Assembly: GCA_051004815.1 (NCBI GenBank)
Contig: JBPCJY010000235.1
Location: 1 to 19,506, forward strand
From: JBBQXY01 sp051004815
Lineage (GTDB): Bacteria; Chloroflexota; Ktedonobacteria; Ktedonobacterales; Ktedonobacteraceae
Length of the DNA: 19,506 nt
Direction: 5' to 3'
The notes under the pieces were generated by a model that was given only the letters and a program-made list of their open reading frames with translations, was not told the DNA's origin and ran no database searches. This document shows positions 1-7,577 of the stretch, one piece after another. The number at the start of each line of letters is the position of its first letter. Positions within the stretch are counted from its first letter, which is position 1. The translations under genes were made by a program, and so were the position numbers.

Positions 1-224
1 AGCGAGGTTTGTGGAAAACCAAAACCTCGGGGGGTGACCCATATGTGGTGAGAGGTTTTTCGCTGCGCTCAGAATAACAGGGTTCGGCCCTGTCATTCTG
101 ATCCGACCCCTGTCATTCTGAGCCGACCCCTGTCATTCTGAGCGCAGCGAAGAATCGGCGGGAATCTTTTGCTTAGCCGATGTGATCTTGTCCACGTATG
201 GGTCATCACCAGAAAACCTGCTAC
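1..224. repeat. Repeat-rich region with 20-bp tandem unit
   Basis: No gene is supported here. Positions 88-147 hold three head-to-tail copies of a 20-base unit of the form cccctgtcattctgagccga; the first has g at its first base and atccga at its end, and the third ends in agcgca. An inverted copy, reading ttcgctgcgctcagaataac, lies at 59-78, so 59-153 can fold back on itself. The tail gagcgcagcgaag recurs in part at 17129-17140, which suggests a dispersed repeat family. A weaker inverted repeat (cgaggttt / aaacctcg) lies at about 4-29. It could help end transcription of the minus-strand cluster that stops at 225, but no clear T-run is seen. Confidence 0.7.
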
Positions 225-1391
225 CTACCACGCTGGAATGCCAGCTAAACCCAGGAGAATACCGTGGATAACGTCGAAGCCAGAAGTAGCTCCCAGTGCT
301 AATACGGCCTGTGTTGCCGCAGCAAGCTCTACCTCATTTTCTCGTGCGAGGGCTTGCAATAACAGTCCAATAGGTTCCGCGACATACCCTTCCGCGGCAT
401 AGCGTAACCAGCATTGACTGAGAAGATGCGTCTGCCGCTCAGCGGTCGCGAGGATATCCTGATACGCCATGAGCAAACGAGGATGCTCTCCATGTAAGAG
501 CCAGTTAGCAGCCATCCAACCTGCCAGAATATCATCGCCGGTGGGAGTTAAACCGAGACCACGTCCACACAATTGCTGGGCCATGGCCTGTACGGAAGCA
601 ACCGCCGCGAAGGGTACTCTTCGCAACTTACACGGATAGTTTTTTCGAAGTGCGTAGGGACAAGGGGAGGACGTGGTGGCGGATGCGGGGGCCTTGTGCT
701 TGTCCTCGTCCTGTGGAAGTATCGACCTCCACCAGGACAGGCACAAGGCCTCCGCATCCGCCACCCCATATCCCCCTGTCCCTACGCACGACCGTTGAGA
801 TTTGTCCTCGGTATCGCTTTGTATCAAGCTGTCCTCGTCCCCGCATCCCCCTGTCCCTACGCACGAACGAGAGGTTCCCGCCTCTTTCCTCAAAAACCTA
901 CCCGTGTAAGCCTCTTGCGGGTGCTCTGGATGCGAATAAGGCGTTCGTCCCGGTAAATGCGCTATATGTTGTGTCAGCCAGGCACTATTTTTCGCGATGA
1001 TTGCTGGATTCAATTGTTCTGGTCTGACGATTTTGGGGTGCCACTGGGGGCAATAGGTCAGGTCAAGGGAGAGAGCAAGGGCTTCTATGTGCAGACGTTG
1101 CGCCCCCAGTAGGACAGGTATGCCAACACGGAGAGATGAAAAGGGAGGTGTGCCGCCAGGAGCAGATAGTTGCAAACTATTAGGTACTCTTGGAGAGTCA
1201 AGCGCGTTAAGCGACAGGAGGAAGTTACCAGGAAAGGTGATATTAGCGGCAGCACGAAAAACACTCTGCACGAAGCCCCGTTGGGGAGCACCTGTAATGG
1301 CAGCAGCCAAACAGGTGCTGTAGGATAATGCTTTGATCAAAGTCTGCCCATCATGCCCCTTATATACATCGTATCCATCGCGTGCCGGCAT
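225..1391 (-). CDS. DUF2877 (AllH-like) protein with in-frame repeat insertion
   Basis: This 388-residue protein matches the DUF2877 family. The clearest sign is the glycine-rich stretch GRGLGLTPTGDDILAG at residues 277-291. Some DUF2877 members (AllH) are linked to oxamate carbamoyltransferase in allantoin breakdown, but that role cannot be assigned here because no allantoin or purine genes are nearby. The family-like N-terminal part covers about residues 20-170 and the C-terminal part about 253-388. Between them, about residues 175-250 are low-complexity and contain RSCVGTGG twice (175-182 and 200-207). That segment is encoded by a palindromic repeat at 650-866, so it is probably an insertion that kept the frame. 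The ATG directly follows the stop of the YggT gene and is preceded by GTGGAG, which supports this start. The protein may be altered or inactive. Confidence 0.75.
   Translation of the reverse strand: MPARDGYDVYKGHDGQTLIKALSYSTCLAAAITGAPQRGFVQSVFRAAANITFPGNFLLSLNALDSPRVPNSLQLSAPGGTPPFSSLRVGIPVLLGAQRLHIEALALSLDLTYCPQWHPKIVRPEQLNPAIIAKNSAWLTQHIAHLPGRTPYSHPEHPQEAYTGRFLRKEAGTSRSCVGTGGCGDEDSLIQSDTEDKSQRSCVGTGGYGVADAEALCLSWWRSILPQDEDKHKAPASATTSSPCPYALRKNYPCKLRRVPFAAVASVQAMAQQLCGRGLGLTPTGDDILAGWMAANWLLHGEHPRLLMAYQDILATAERQTHLLSQCWLRYAAEGYVAEPIGLLLQALARENEVELAAATQAVLALGATSGFDVIHGILLGLAGIPAW
650..866. repeat. Long palindromic repeat plus partial second copy inside a gene
   Basis: Positions 650-789 form a long imperfect inverted repeat. 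The outer ends are gtgcgtaggga and tccctacgcac, and the inner arms are ggcggatgcggg..gccttgtgc and gcacaaggcc.ccgcatccgcc, with a loop near 719-727. A partial second copy, with the same tgtcctcgtcc and ccccctgtccctacgcacg blocks, lies at about 831-866. The core gccttgtgcctgtcctgg recurs at 13214-13230 with its complement at 13252-13269. The whole stretch is read through in frame by the DUF2877 gene. Confidence 0.85.
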
Positions 1392-1886
1392 TCACTCCAC
1401 GGGTTTAGGGTCGCTAATGGTAATACGGATCAGCCGACCCAGAAGCCAGAACACCAGGAAGTAGATGCCCATGCCGATGAGCGTGCTGATTTCAAAGGCC
1501 TGATTGACACGAAACACTGGATCACGGACAATATGGCTGAACGGGAAGAGGACCACGCTGGTTAAGGCATAGATAAAGGCGGCGAAAATGTTGGATGGGT
1601 CGGCTCCAATCAGCATGAGGAGAAAACGTATGCCCAGCACAATTTCCAGAGTGATGACAAACCATTGCAAGAAATCATTCACCTTGCCCAGCACAAATTT
1701 CAGAATTTGTCCCGGCTCTTGCTGGAGTTCTTCTCCGCTATCATATTCATCAGTTTGGGTCACGCTATCTAGAACCGGGGGCGTCTGTGGAACCATCTTC
1801 TGCGGTAAATCTGGCATCGGATGGATTTTGTCAGTGGCCTGTGAATTAGGGGGCAACTGTTCATCGAAATACGGATTATTGCGCAT
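1392..1886 (-). CDS. YggT-family membrane protein
   Basis: This is a small membrane protein of the YggT family, whose general role is poorly defined; it has been linked to osmotic stress and to proteins near cell-division loci. The first ~70 residues are hydrophilic and rich in P, Q, D and E. They are followed by two or three membrane segments containing the family-like stretch ITLEIVLGIRFLLMLIGADP and a second block around FAAFIYALTSVVLFPFSHIV. The start at 1886 (MRNNPYF) is preferred over the ATG at 1901 because GGAGGAG sits about 8 bases before it, and the upstream ATG overlaps that ribosome-binding site. The product is about 164 residues. It follows the DUF2079 gene closely and ends one base before the DUF2877 start, so the genes are probably co-transcribed. 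Confidence 0.8.
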   Translation of the reverse strand: MRNNPYFDEQLPPNSQATDKIHPMPDLPQKMVPQTPPVLDSVTQTDEYDSGEELQQEPGQILKFVLGKVNDFLQWFVITLEIVLGIRFLLMLIGADPSNIFAAFIYALTSVVLFPFSHIVRDPVFRVNQAFEISTLIGMGIYFLVFWLLGRLIRITISDPKPVE

Positions 1887-1904
1887 CCTGTTCTCCTCCA
1901 TGTA

Positions 1905-3791
1905 TTACCTGTTATTACCTGTCCCCCAGACAGGGTGCGGACAGGTGCTGATGAAATTGACATACCTATGACGCAGCGCGTCTCGACTATCTTCCACGAT
2001 TATAACATGTGATGCCGTTGCTGTGCTACGACGCACGAGCAATATAACGCCTTCCGCACGCGCAATCTCGACATATTGGCCGGAATGCAGCAAATAGTTA
2101 ATGAGATTATCGGTGGTAATGCTATCCTGCGGAAAAACTGTGGTGAGGTCCAGGATGATATATTGGGCGATATAAGAGGTAGTATCGCTGGTATCTTTGA
2201 ACTCAGGGAAAACCGCCAGGTGTTGCCGCTCACTCAGATGCGGATTGAGGTTGCTGCCAGCGGAAACGGAGGCATCGGGCGGTATCCGTGCCAGGAGTTG
2301 TTCCACCTGTTGCTCGTGACTGCCAGGAAAGTGATCGGCCCAGAAGCCGTTCAAGAACGGGGCCTCTACCATGTAATTGAGCACAATCATGCCCACAAAC
2401 CAGAAACACACAACCCATTGCAGGCGCAACACAGAGGCACCTTTGGCTACAGGGACCATACGTTCACTGAAGCGTTGCCATTGTCCATTGCTTACTTGTA
2501 GCACGGTATGGCCCTGTTTTTTCACAAAACCAGAGAGACGTTGGTAGTTACCTCGCTGCTGCATCCAGTACAGACCTGCCATTACAAATTTTTTGATCGT
2601 CACTACGCTTGTGGTAACGTTAGAAGAGCTGATACGCAACGAGCCAGCTAACCAACCGGGCAAAAACTCTTTTTTAGCAGAAGCCCGTACCATCCGATTA
2701 TCCTCTACCTGAGTTGGTGCAGCACCTTCGTCACGTTTTTCTCCACGCCAGCCGCGCCAGATAGCCAGGAAGCGTTGTGTGCCATGGATAGCAGCAACCA
2801 TCACAAAAGGAATAATGGCGGCGTTATAGTGATAGACGCCGCTAAATGTCAGCGAGTCAGTACTTAATACATTTTCGGCTAGCCCGGGCAAGGACACTAG
2901 CAACCATTCAGGGGCAAGCAAGGCGAAAAAGCCGGTACTGCGCAAAATACTGGCCACGTAGTAAAAACGGTCAAGCGTGATAAAGGTAGTAAACAGTAAC
3001 CACGGATGGAGAATGATATTGATAATAGCTTCTCCTGGCGAGCTACCCAGTGCTTCATAGCGGTACCAAAAGTTGTTATGCTGTGCTCCCGGATAGAAAT
3101 GGGGGATGACAACCCCAAAAGCAATAGCACTCCAGAGTATACCGCCAACAATTAAAGCACTGCCCAGGCGCGGCAACTTGTACTTCCAGATCACTAGAAT
3201 GCCCAAAAGGGCGATGTACAAAGGAATATCTTCTTTGCAACACGCGGCAAGTATGCAAGCAAGCACAAACCAGCCATAGCGTTTATAGTCCAGGGCTAGA
3301 ACAGCATACAGCAAAAAGGGCGTGGCCAGGCTAATGGGATGAAAATCAAAAATATTCAGGCCCAGCAGCGCGGGCGACAAGAAATAGGCCAGCACCATCA
3401 TGGGAGCTACGAGCGGCCACGCTGGAATGTACTTACGGGTTAACAGGAAGATGGGGAGCGCACCCGTCGCCAGTGCCAGCGACTGGAAGACCAACAGGAT
3501 GCGCGGATCAGCATGGAAAACGTAGAGCAGCGAGAGCGGCAAAACAATCGGCTCAACATGGACAGCCAGGCGCGTCGGTGGCCCATACCAATCAGCGGCC
3601 TGATTGGTAAATTGGAACAGCCGCCCATGAATGGTGTTCCACAACACCTGGTCCATGTTGCCGAGGTCGAAAGCTGTCGCCTTGAAAGTCTCGTAGCGCA
3701 ACACTGTCTCGATACTCATCCCGATGGCATAGGCGAGCACAAACAGGATGAAGAGGCCCCATGCCACGCGTTGCTGTCTACGTGCGTTCAA
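1905..3791 (-). CDS. DUF2079 multi-spanning membrane protein
   Basis: This 628-residue membrane protein has the features of DUF2079, a family of unknown function that resembles polytopic glycosyltransferase-like proteins. Visible family marks are FDLGNMDQ (41-48), HVEP (78-81), DFHP (149-152) and KEDIP (186-190), with about ten hydrophobic segments between residues 10 and 340 and one at about 458-473. A hydrophilic stretch of about 110 residues (about 345-455) separates the last membrane segment from the rest, and the C-terminal ~150 residues are soluble. The start is a TTG codon; AGGTAAGG precedes it closely. The gene starts 13 bases after the stop of the DUF457-type gene, and its stop is 18 bases before the preferred YggT start, so it sits in the middle of the cluster. 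Function unknown. Confidence 0.8.
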   Translation of the reverse strand: MNARRQQRVAWGLFILFVLAYAIGMSIETVLRYETFKATAFDLGNMDQVLWNTIHGRLFQFTNQAADWYGPPTRLAVHVEPIVLPLSLLYVFHADPRILLVFQSLALATGALPIFLLTRKYIPAWPLVAPMMVLAYFLSPALLGLNIFDFHPISLATPFLLYAVLALDYKRYGWFVLACILAACCKEDIPLYIALLGILVIWKYKLPRLGSALIVGGILWSAIAFGVVIPHFYPGAQHNNFWYRYEALGSSPGEAIINIILHPWLLFTTFITLDRFYYVASILRSTGFFALLAPEWLLVSLPGLAENVLSTDSLTFSGVYHYNAAIIPFVMVAAIHGTQRFLAIWRGWRGEKRDEGAAPTQVEDNRMVRASAKKEFLPGWLAGSLRISSSNVTTSVVTIKKFVMAGLYWMQQRGNYQRLSGFVKKQGHTVLQVSNGQWQRFSERMVPVAKGASVLRLQWVVCFWFVGMIVLNYMVEAPFLNGFWADHFPGSHEQQVEQLLARIPPDASVSAGSNLNPHLSERQHLAVFPEFKDTSDTTSYIAQYIILDLTTVFPQDSITTDNLINYLLHSGQYVEIARAEGVILLVRRSTATASHVIIVEDSRDALRHRYVNFISTCPHPVWGTGNNR

Positions 3792-3804
3792 TTGCCTTAC
3801 CTAC

Positions 3805-4404
3805 TTACACTACTATAATGGACTGCCAGATACCGATGCCGACCAGGATCATAAACGACCATACAATCACGAATTCAGGCCAGGTACCCGTGCGAAAACG
3901 CCAGTGCGGATTGGGCGGAAAGCCAAAACGCTTGTGATTGGGCCAGAGCAATGGCACTCCGCCCTCCGTCATCGCATCCGCCGCAATATGCATGATGCAA
4001 CCAAATAAAACAGCGTCAAACACTAAATGCGAACCACGGACAAATTGACCTGGAATGACAAAACCTTGTTGAATGAGCAAATAGCTGACAAGTTGTTCCA
4101 GGCCAAGAGCGATCAGCGAGCCAAGCAATAGACCAAGTAGGCTGTGAAACAGCGTACGATGACCAGCCAAGTGCTGTATCTGCTTGCTTATCCAACCCAA
4201 CTTGTGGCCTAATGTGCTACGCGCATTATCAATATCGGGCAGCAACGCCCCAAAGCCCACCATAAAATAATAGACCGCCTTCTTGACAATCAATGTCAAG
4301 GGAACCACCTTTGCCATCGTCAATGGATCGCCCGTTAAGTGTACCATACTATCTAATATGACCCCCGCCGTGAGACCAATCAGTAGATGTGATCTACCTT
4401 CCAT
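3805..4404 (-). CDS. DUF457/YdjM-type membrane-bound metal-dependent hydrolase
   Basis: This 199-residue membrane protein resembles the YdjM/LexA-regulated family of predicted membrane-bound metal-dependent hydrolases (DUF457). Candidate metal ligands are H6 (GRSHLLIG), D57 and D59 (LLPDIDN), and the H82/R83/H87 group in GHRTLFHS. A later H-x(3)-D pattern (CIMHIAADAMTEGG) also fits the family. Four or five hydrophobic segments are seen, and the C-terminus is a final membrane helix. Family substrates are not established. It is the first gene of the four-gene minus-strand cluster, with GGGAGAG about 8 bases before its ATG. I see no confident promoter upstream, where a repeat begins at about 4448. 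Confidence 0.8.
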   Translation of the reverse strand: MEGRSHLLIGLTAGVILDSMVHLTGDPLTMAKVVPLTLIVKKAVYYFMVGFGALLPDIDNARSTLGHKLGWISKQIQHLAGHRTLFHSLLGLLLGSLIALGLEQLVSYLLIQQGFVIPGQFVRGSHLVFDAVLFGCIMHIAADAMTEGGVPLLWPNHKRFGFPPNPHWRFRTGTWPEFVIVWSFMILVGIGIWQSIIVV

Positions 4405-4447
4405 CTCTTTTCTCTCCCATAACGCACTATTTGTAATTTACTGGTTC

Positions 4448-4545
4448 TCCATCCTTCGGGGGATTTAGGAAGAGAATCTGGGGGCACCCCAGACCCCGGC
4501 AAAGGACTGCGTCCTCTGCACTCCTGCTTTCCCTTAGAGGATGGA
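4448..4545. repeat. Repeat with imperfect inverted ends (MITE- or REP-like)
   Basis: This gene-free stretch starts with tccatcct (4448-4455) and ends with the exact complement aggatgga (4538-4545). Inside is the GC-rich block ggggcaccccagaccccggc followed by aaaggactgcgtcctctgc, which has its own small inverted repeat (ggac / gtcc). There is no coding potential. The rest of 4405-4648 is AT-rich and shows no gene. It must hold the promoter for the DUF457-type gene, but I cannot pick one with confidence. Confidence 0.55.
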
Positions 4546-4648
4546 GGCCCAATTTACTTTATTGCTTTCTCAAACTGTTGAGAGTGATATTGCGCCATTG
4601 TAGAGTGAATTGGAACAAATATCAAGTGGGATAAATTGCCATACATGT

Positions 4649-4720
4649 ATGGCTCCTGTAAGTAAAAAGAAAACCTCTCGTCGTGCGACGCGAGGTTTTC
4701 TTTTTACTTACAGGAGCCAT
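4649..4720. terminator. Near-perfect 36-bp-arm hairpin, likely bidirectional terminator
   Basis: The two arms (4649-4684 and 4685-4720) pair along their whole length except for one internal mismatch (4678/4691) and the tip. The core stem is cctctcgtcg / cgacgcgagg, flanked by aaaaagaaaa on one side and ttttcttttt on the other, which gives a U-rich tract in either direction. It begins two bases after the stop of the nitroreductase-like gene (minus strand) and so most likely ends that operon. The arms extend 15 bases or more past the usual terminator core with matching sequence (atggctcctgtaagt), which is unusual. Confidence 0.85.
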
Positions 4721-4722
4721 TG

Positions 4723-5184
4723 TTACTTGAGATGAATGCGTATCAACGTAAAGCGGTGAGAGGCTTCCTGTACTGTTGCAAGCTCAGGCTCTCCATTCGC
4801 ATCAATCTTCACTCCGTAAGCTCTAGCAGCCCCTTTGTGTAACTTTAGGAACGCCAGCATTTCCGCGGCAATCAGTTCCGTATTATCGTGCTCGACCTCT
4901 GCCGTTCCCTGGAACTTTTTGCCTTTGATAGTGAGCGTTACCGCCGTATTGCTCAGCAAATTTTTCCACCAGCCATGATCGGTGAAGACATTCACCGTAT
5001 CCCGCTGTCGTGTATATCCGATTGGAATAGTGAACTGCTTCCCGCTTTTACGCCCCGTAAACGTCAGCAACATAAGCGACTTGCTCACCATCCCATGCAA
5101 AGGGGAGCGCAAGAGCAAAACTATTAGCGAATTGATGAATTTTGGCGGTGCTTGCCGCGCCTGCCTGGATGTATCAACAGCCAT
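4723..5184 (-). CDS. Nitroreductase / deazaflavin (F420)-dependent oxidoreductase family protein
   Basis: This 153-residue protein resembles the split-beta-barrel family annotated as nitroreductase family deazaflavin-dependent oxidoreductase (Ddn-like). The N-terminal mark is RSPLHGMVSKSLMLLTFTGR followed by KSGKQFTIPIGY (about residues 26-58). The central strands then include DHGWWKNLLSN, typical of the family. Members reduce quinones or nitro compounds with F420H2, but some bind other flavins, so the cofactor is an inference. It is the last gene of the set that begins with the MDR at 6873; it starts 25 bases after the NmrA-like gene, with AAGAGG upstream. The strong hairpin at 4649-4720 follows directly. 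Its place in a TetR-controlled set of redox genes suggests a role in handling quinone-like or electrophilic compounds. Confidence 0.75.
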   Translation of the reverse strand: MAVDTSRQARQAPPKFINSLIVLLLRSPLHGMVSKSLMLLTFTGRKSGKQFTIPIGYTRQRDTVNVFTDHGWWKNLLSNTAVTLTIKGKKFQGTAEVEHDNTELIAAEMLAFLKLHKGAARAYGVKIDANGEPELATVQEASHRFTLIRIHLK

Positions 5185-5209
5185 GATATATTAACCTCTT
5201 ATCCTATCT

Positions 5210-5839
5210 TTACTCACTCACCATTGGCAATTGGTGCAGGTACGTGGTATCAGTCACCTGCTTCAACAGGAAATCAGCCAGGTCCTCGCGCGAAATACGC
5301 GCCCCTGTATTGACGCCCACCCAACCAATACGATACTTGCCCGTAAATGGTCCTTCATTCAGCATCGGCCCTCGCACGATCACCCAATCCAGCGAACTAT
5401 CTTTGATCACATGGGCATGCCCTTCTCCATCCTGCAATACCTGGCCGGACATGGCCTTGAGCGCGAATTTGATGAGGTGATTGAACAACTTCGGCCTGTC
5501 CTGTGGCGCGTCCACACCTGCTCCGGTCAGGCTTACCAGCCGTTTGACACCAAACTTCTGCATGGCCGCGACGATATTGCGCGTTGAAACCGTCTGCAAA
5601 TCCTTGGGCGAATCTTTGCTCTGTCCCAACACGCTGATCACAGCGTCCGTTCCCTGCACAACCTTCTCAACATCAGCGGCTTTCATGGAGTCGCCCTGTA
5701 CCACCGTCAACCGATCATGCTGTAACGGCATCTTCGATGGTGTGCGCACCAGCACTACAACTTCATGTCCAGCCTCTAATGCCTGCTTGACCAGAGGTTT
5801 ACCAGTTCGACCAGTAGCCCCGAAAATGGCGAGTTTCAT
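5210..5839 (-). CDS. NAD(P)-binding NmrA-like / atypical SDR protein
   Basis: This 209-residue protein has a Rossmann fold with the dinucleotide motif GATGRTG (residues 8-14) right at the N-terminus, then VVVLVRTPSKM, as in NmrA-like or SNOQ-type NAD(P)H-binding proteins. The region LVSLTGAGVDAP and the later WVIVRGPMLNEG are typical of this group, which often acts on quinones or flavins or senses NADP. The classic YxxxK pair is absent, as expected for atypical SDRs. The start has an excellent ribosome-binding site (AGGAGG about 6 bases upstream). It lies 68 bases after the MDR gene and 25 before the nitroreductase-like gene, so these three form one operon. The substrate is not known. Confidence 0.8.
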   Translation of the reverse strand: MKLAIFGATGRTGKPLVKQALEAGHEVVVLVRTPSKMPLQHDRLTVVQGDSMKAADVEKVVQGTDAVISVLGQSKDSPKDLQTVSTRNIVAAMQKFGVKRLVSLTGAGVDAPQDRPKLFNHLIKFALKAMSGQVLQDGEGHAHVIKDSSLDWVIVRGPMLNEGPFTGKYRIGWVGVNTGARISREDLADFLLKQVTDTTYLHQLPMVSE

Positions 5840-5907
5840 CTTGTTCCTCCTATGCGTATCTATGAGTATGCCCCGCTATCGATTTTGGCAAAGCACATGC
5901 TTTATCT

Positions 5908-6873
5908 TTAGACAGTGAGCAATACTTTCCCTTGTGTTTTATTTTCCTCAATCGCCTGGTGGGCTGCTCTCACTTCAGCCAATGGATAAGTACGATCAAC
6001 CATAACCTTTAATTGACCTGACACCATGGCTTCAAGGAGAGCGCGGCTGGCACGCATCTGATCTTCATGATCTTGCACAACCGTATTATAGCCACTGATC
6101 GTCAGGCATTTGGGAATGAGCATCTGCGTCACAAAAGGCGTTACCTCGTTACTCAATGACCCAAACACGACCATCCTACCGAAAGGGGCTAGGCAGGCAA
6201 TACTCTGTTGTCCAATCCCGCCGCCTATAGCATCAAGCACAACGTCCACTCCCTTTCCCTGTGTCGCCTGCATCACCTGCTCAATCCAGTTGGCATCGTT
6301 AGTGTTGATTGCAATGTCAGTTCCCAAAGAACGGATGAAAGCAAGTTTCTCAGGCGTATGGGCAGTGCCAATGATCATACCCGCTCCCAACGCCTTTGCC
6401 AGTTGCACGACCAATGATCCAACACCGCCAGAAGCCGCGTGTATCAGGATGCGCTCGCCCTTTTGAAAACGCGCGGCTTTCTCCAGCAGTAAATAGGATG
6501 TCTGGCCCTGGATTGGCAGCACAATTGCCTGGGTGAAGGGCACTTCATCCGGAATTGGCACGACTTTACTCACATCGGCAAGCGCGTACTCCGCGTACCC
6601 ACCGTTAACTAACGACACAACGCGCGTTCCAATGGCCGGCTCAGTCACCTTCGCACCGTGCGCCACAATTGTACCGCCAACCTCGTTCCCTAAGGTCGTC
6701 GGTAACGCGACGAGGTTGGGATATTTCCCATTGCGCTGTCCAATGTCCGAGTAATTTATGCCTGCCACAACAACTTTGATCAGCACTTCTCCTTCACCCG
6801 GTACCGGCATAGCAAGTTCTTCTAACTTCATCACTGCTGGCTCGCCTCTTTGATATATGCGAATGGCTTTCAT
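5908..6873 (-). CDS. Zinc-independent quinone oxidoreductase-like MDR protein
   Basis: This 321-residue member of the medium-chain dehydrogenase/reductase superfamily is closest in look to NADPH:quinone oxidoreductases. The N-terminal GroES-like domain contains GINYSDIGQRNG (38-49) and LGNEVGG (61-67). The cofactor-binding motif is AASGGVGSL at 146-154. No cluster of zinc-binding cysteines is present, which fits the quinone reductase branch. It probably reduces quinones or enals with NADPH in the cytosol. It is the first gene of the three-gene redox operon. The upstream gap of 107 bases holds a 20-bp site identical to one in front of the tetR gene, placed over the likely promoter, so repression by the neighbouring TetR protein is expected. 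The ribosome-binding site is weak. Confidence 0.85.
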   Translation of the reverse strand: MKAIRIYQRGEPAVMKLEELAMPVPGEGEVLIKVVVAGINYSDIGQRNGKYPNLVALPTTLGNEVGGTIVAHGAKVTEPAIGTRVVSLVNGGYAEYALADVSKVVPIPDEVPFTQAIVLPIQGQTSYLLLEKAARFQKGERILIHAASGGVGSLVVQLAKALGAGMIIGTAHTPEKLAFIRSLGTDIAINTNDANWIEQVMQATQGKGVDVVLDAIGGGIGQQSIACLAPFGRMVVFGSLSNEVTPFVTQMLIPKCLTISGYNTVVQDHEDQMRASRALLEAMVSGQLKVMVDRTYPLAEVRAAHQAIEENKTQGKVLLTV

Positions 6874-6913
6874 GATTTTCTGCTTTCTGATTTTAACTTT
6901 CGTGCAGGGAGGA

Positions 6914-6944
6914 TATATAGACCAGTCACTATATCCAGCTCCAA
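6914..6944 (-). promoter_or_regulatory. Promoter of the MDR operon with TetR-type operator
   Basis: On the minus strand a -35-like TTGGAG (6939-6944) is followed 17 bases later by TCTATA (6916-6921), or 19 bases later by TATATA (6914-6919). The 20-mer tatatagaccagtcactata (plus strand, 6914-6933) covers the spacer and -10. The same 20-mer occurs at 7580-7599 in the tetR promoter. From memory, it resembles the operator described for Bacillus LmrA/YxaF (TAGACC-R-K-TC...TATA), and the nearby repressor looks like that family. Confidence 0.75.
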
Positions 6945-6980
6945 TAAAAAAGTATATCCTGGGTTATTGGAAACTCGCAT

Positions 6981-7553
6981 TCAATCTCTCGGAAATGTCT
7001 TAAGCACATGTCCAAGCATTGCCGCGACGTTTCTGAGCGGGTCTCCACTATGGTTTGTGCGACTTAAAATGATGCCCCCTTCAATAGTAGCTGTGACAAA
7101 TATCGCCAACTGCGCTGCACGCGCCTCACTATAACCGCTCGCACTCAGCTTCGCCTGAAACGCATCCTGTAGTAATTGATATGCTTGCCGACAGGCACCA
7201 TTCAAACGTTCGCTGGAGATAGCTGTCTCCATGGCGACAATCATCAATGGGCCACCTGAACGAAATCCAGAGGCTTCAACATGATACGCGATACCATTCA
7301 CAAAGGACTCCATAGCTTCACAGGGATCATCACTGCCAGCAAGCCCTTGCTTAATCCGACTGGCGACTAGCTCGCCAGTTCTCTTAATGGCCTCAGCGGT
7401 CAGTTCTTCTTTGCCCTCGGGAAAGTAGTAATAGAGTGAACCCTTGGGAGCCCCACTCACGGTCAAAATTTGATTTAAACCCGTCGCGTGATATCCTTGA
7501 GCCTCTAGTAGTTCACAAGTTGTCTCAATAATTTGATCTCGTGTTGAACTCAT
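6981..7553 (-). CDS. TetR/AcrR-family repressor, LmrA/YxaF-like
   Basis: This 190-residue regulator has an N-terminal helix-turn-helix (about residues 3-50) with GLNQILTVSGAPKGSLYYYF, a hallmark of the LmrA/YxaF-like branch of TetR. The C-terminal ligand domain contains GGPLMIVAMETA and ends in IEGGIILSRTNHSGDPL, also typical of that branch. The start at 7553 is preferred: AAGGAG lies 6 bases upstream and the homology begins there. A longer frame to 7670 would run through the operator and promoter. The repressor probably shuts off its own gene and the MDR operon through the two identical sites at 7580-7599 and 6914-6933. In Bacillus subtilis, related proteins control drug-efflux and quercetin dioxygenase genes and respond to flavonoids, so an aromatic ligand is a reasonable guess. 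Confidence 0.88.
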   Translation of the reverse strand: MSSTRDQIIETTCELLEAQGYHATGLNQILTVSGAPKGSLYYYFPEGKEELTAEAIKRTGELVASRIKQGLAGSDDPCEAMESFVNGIAYHVEASGFRSGGPLMIVAMETAISSERLNGACRQAYQLLQDAFQAKLSASGYSEARAAQLAIFVTATIEGGIILSRTNHSGDPLRNVAAMLGHVLKTFPRD

Positions 7554-7577
7554 CTCACTCCTTCTGCTCTCGCTTCT

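Noticed and set aside
88..147. CRISPR array
   Set aside because: The 20-base units are directly adjacent with no spacers, so this is a tandem repeat.
573..1000. Plus-strand frames over the repeat in the DUF2877 gene
   Set aside because: They are open because the repeat is GC-rich and palindromic; no protein family features are seen.
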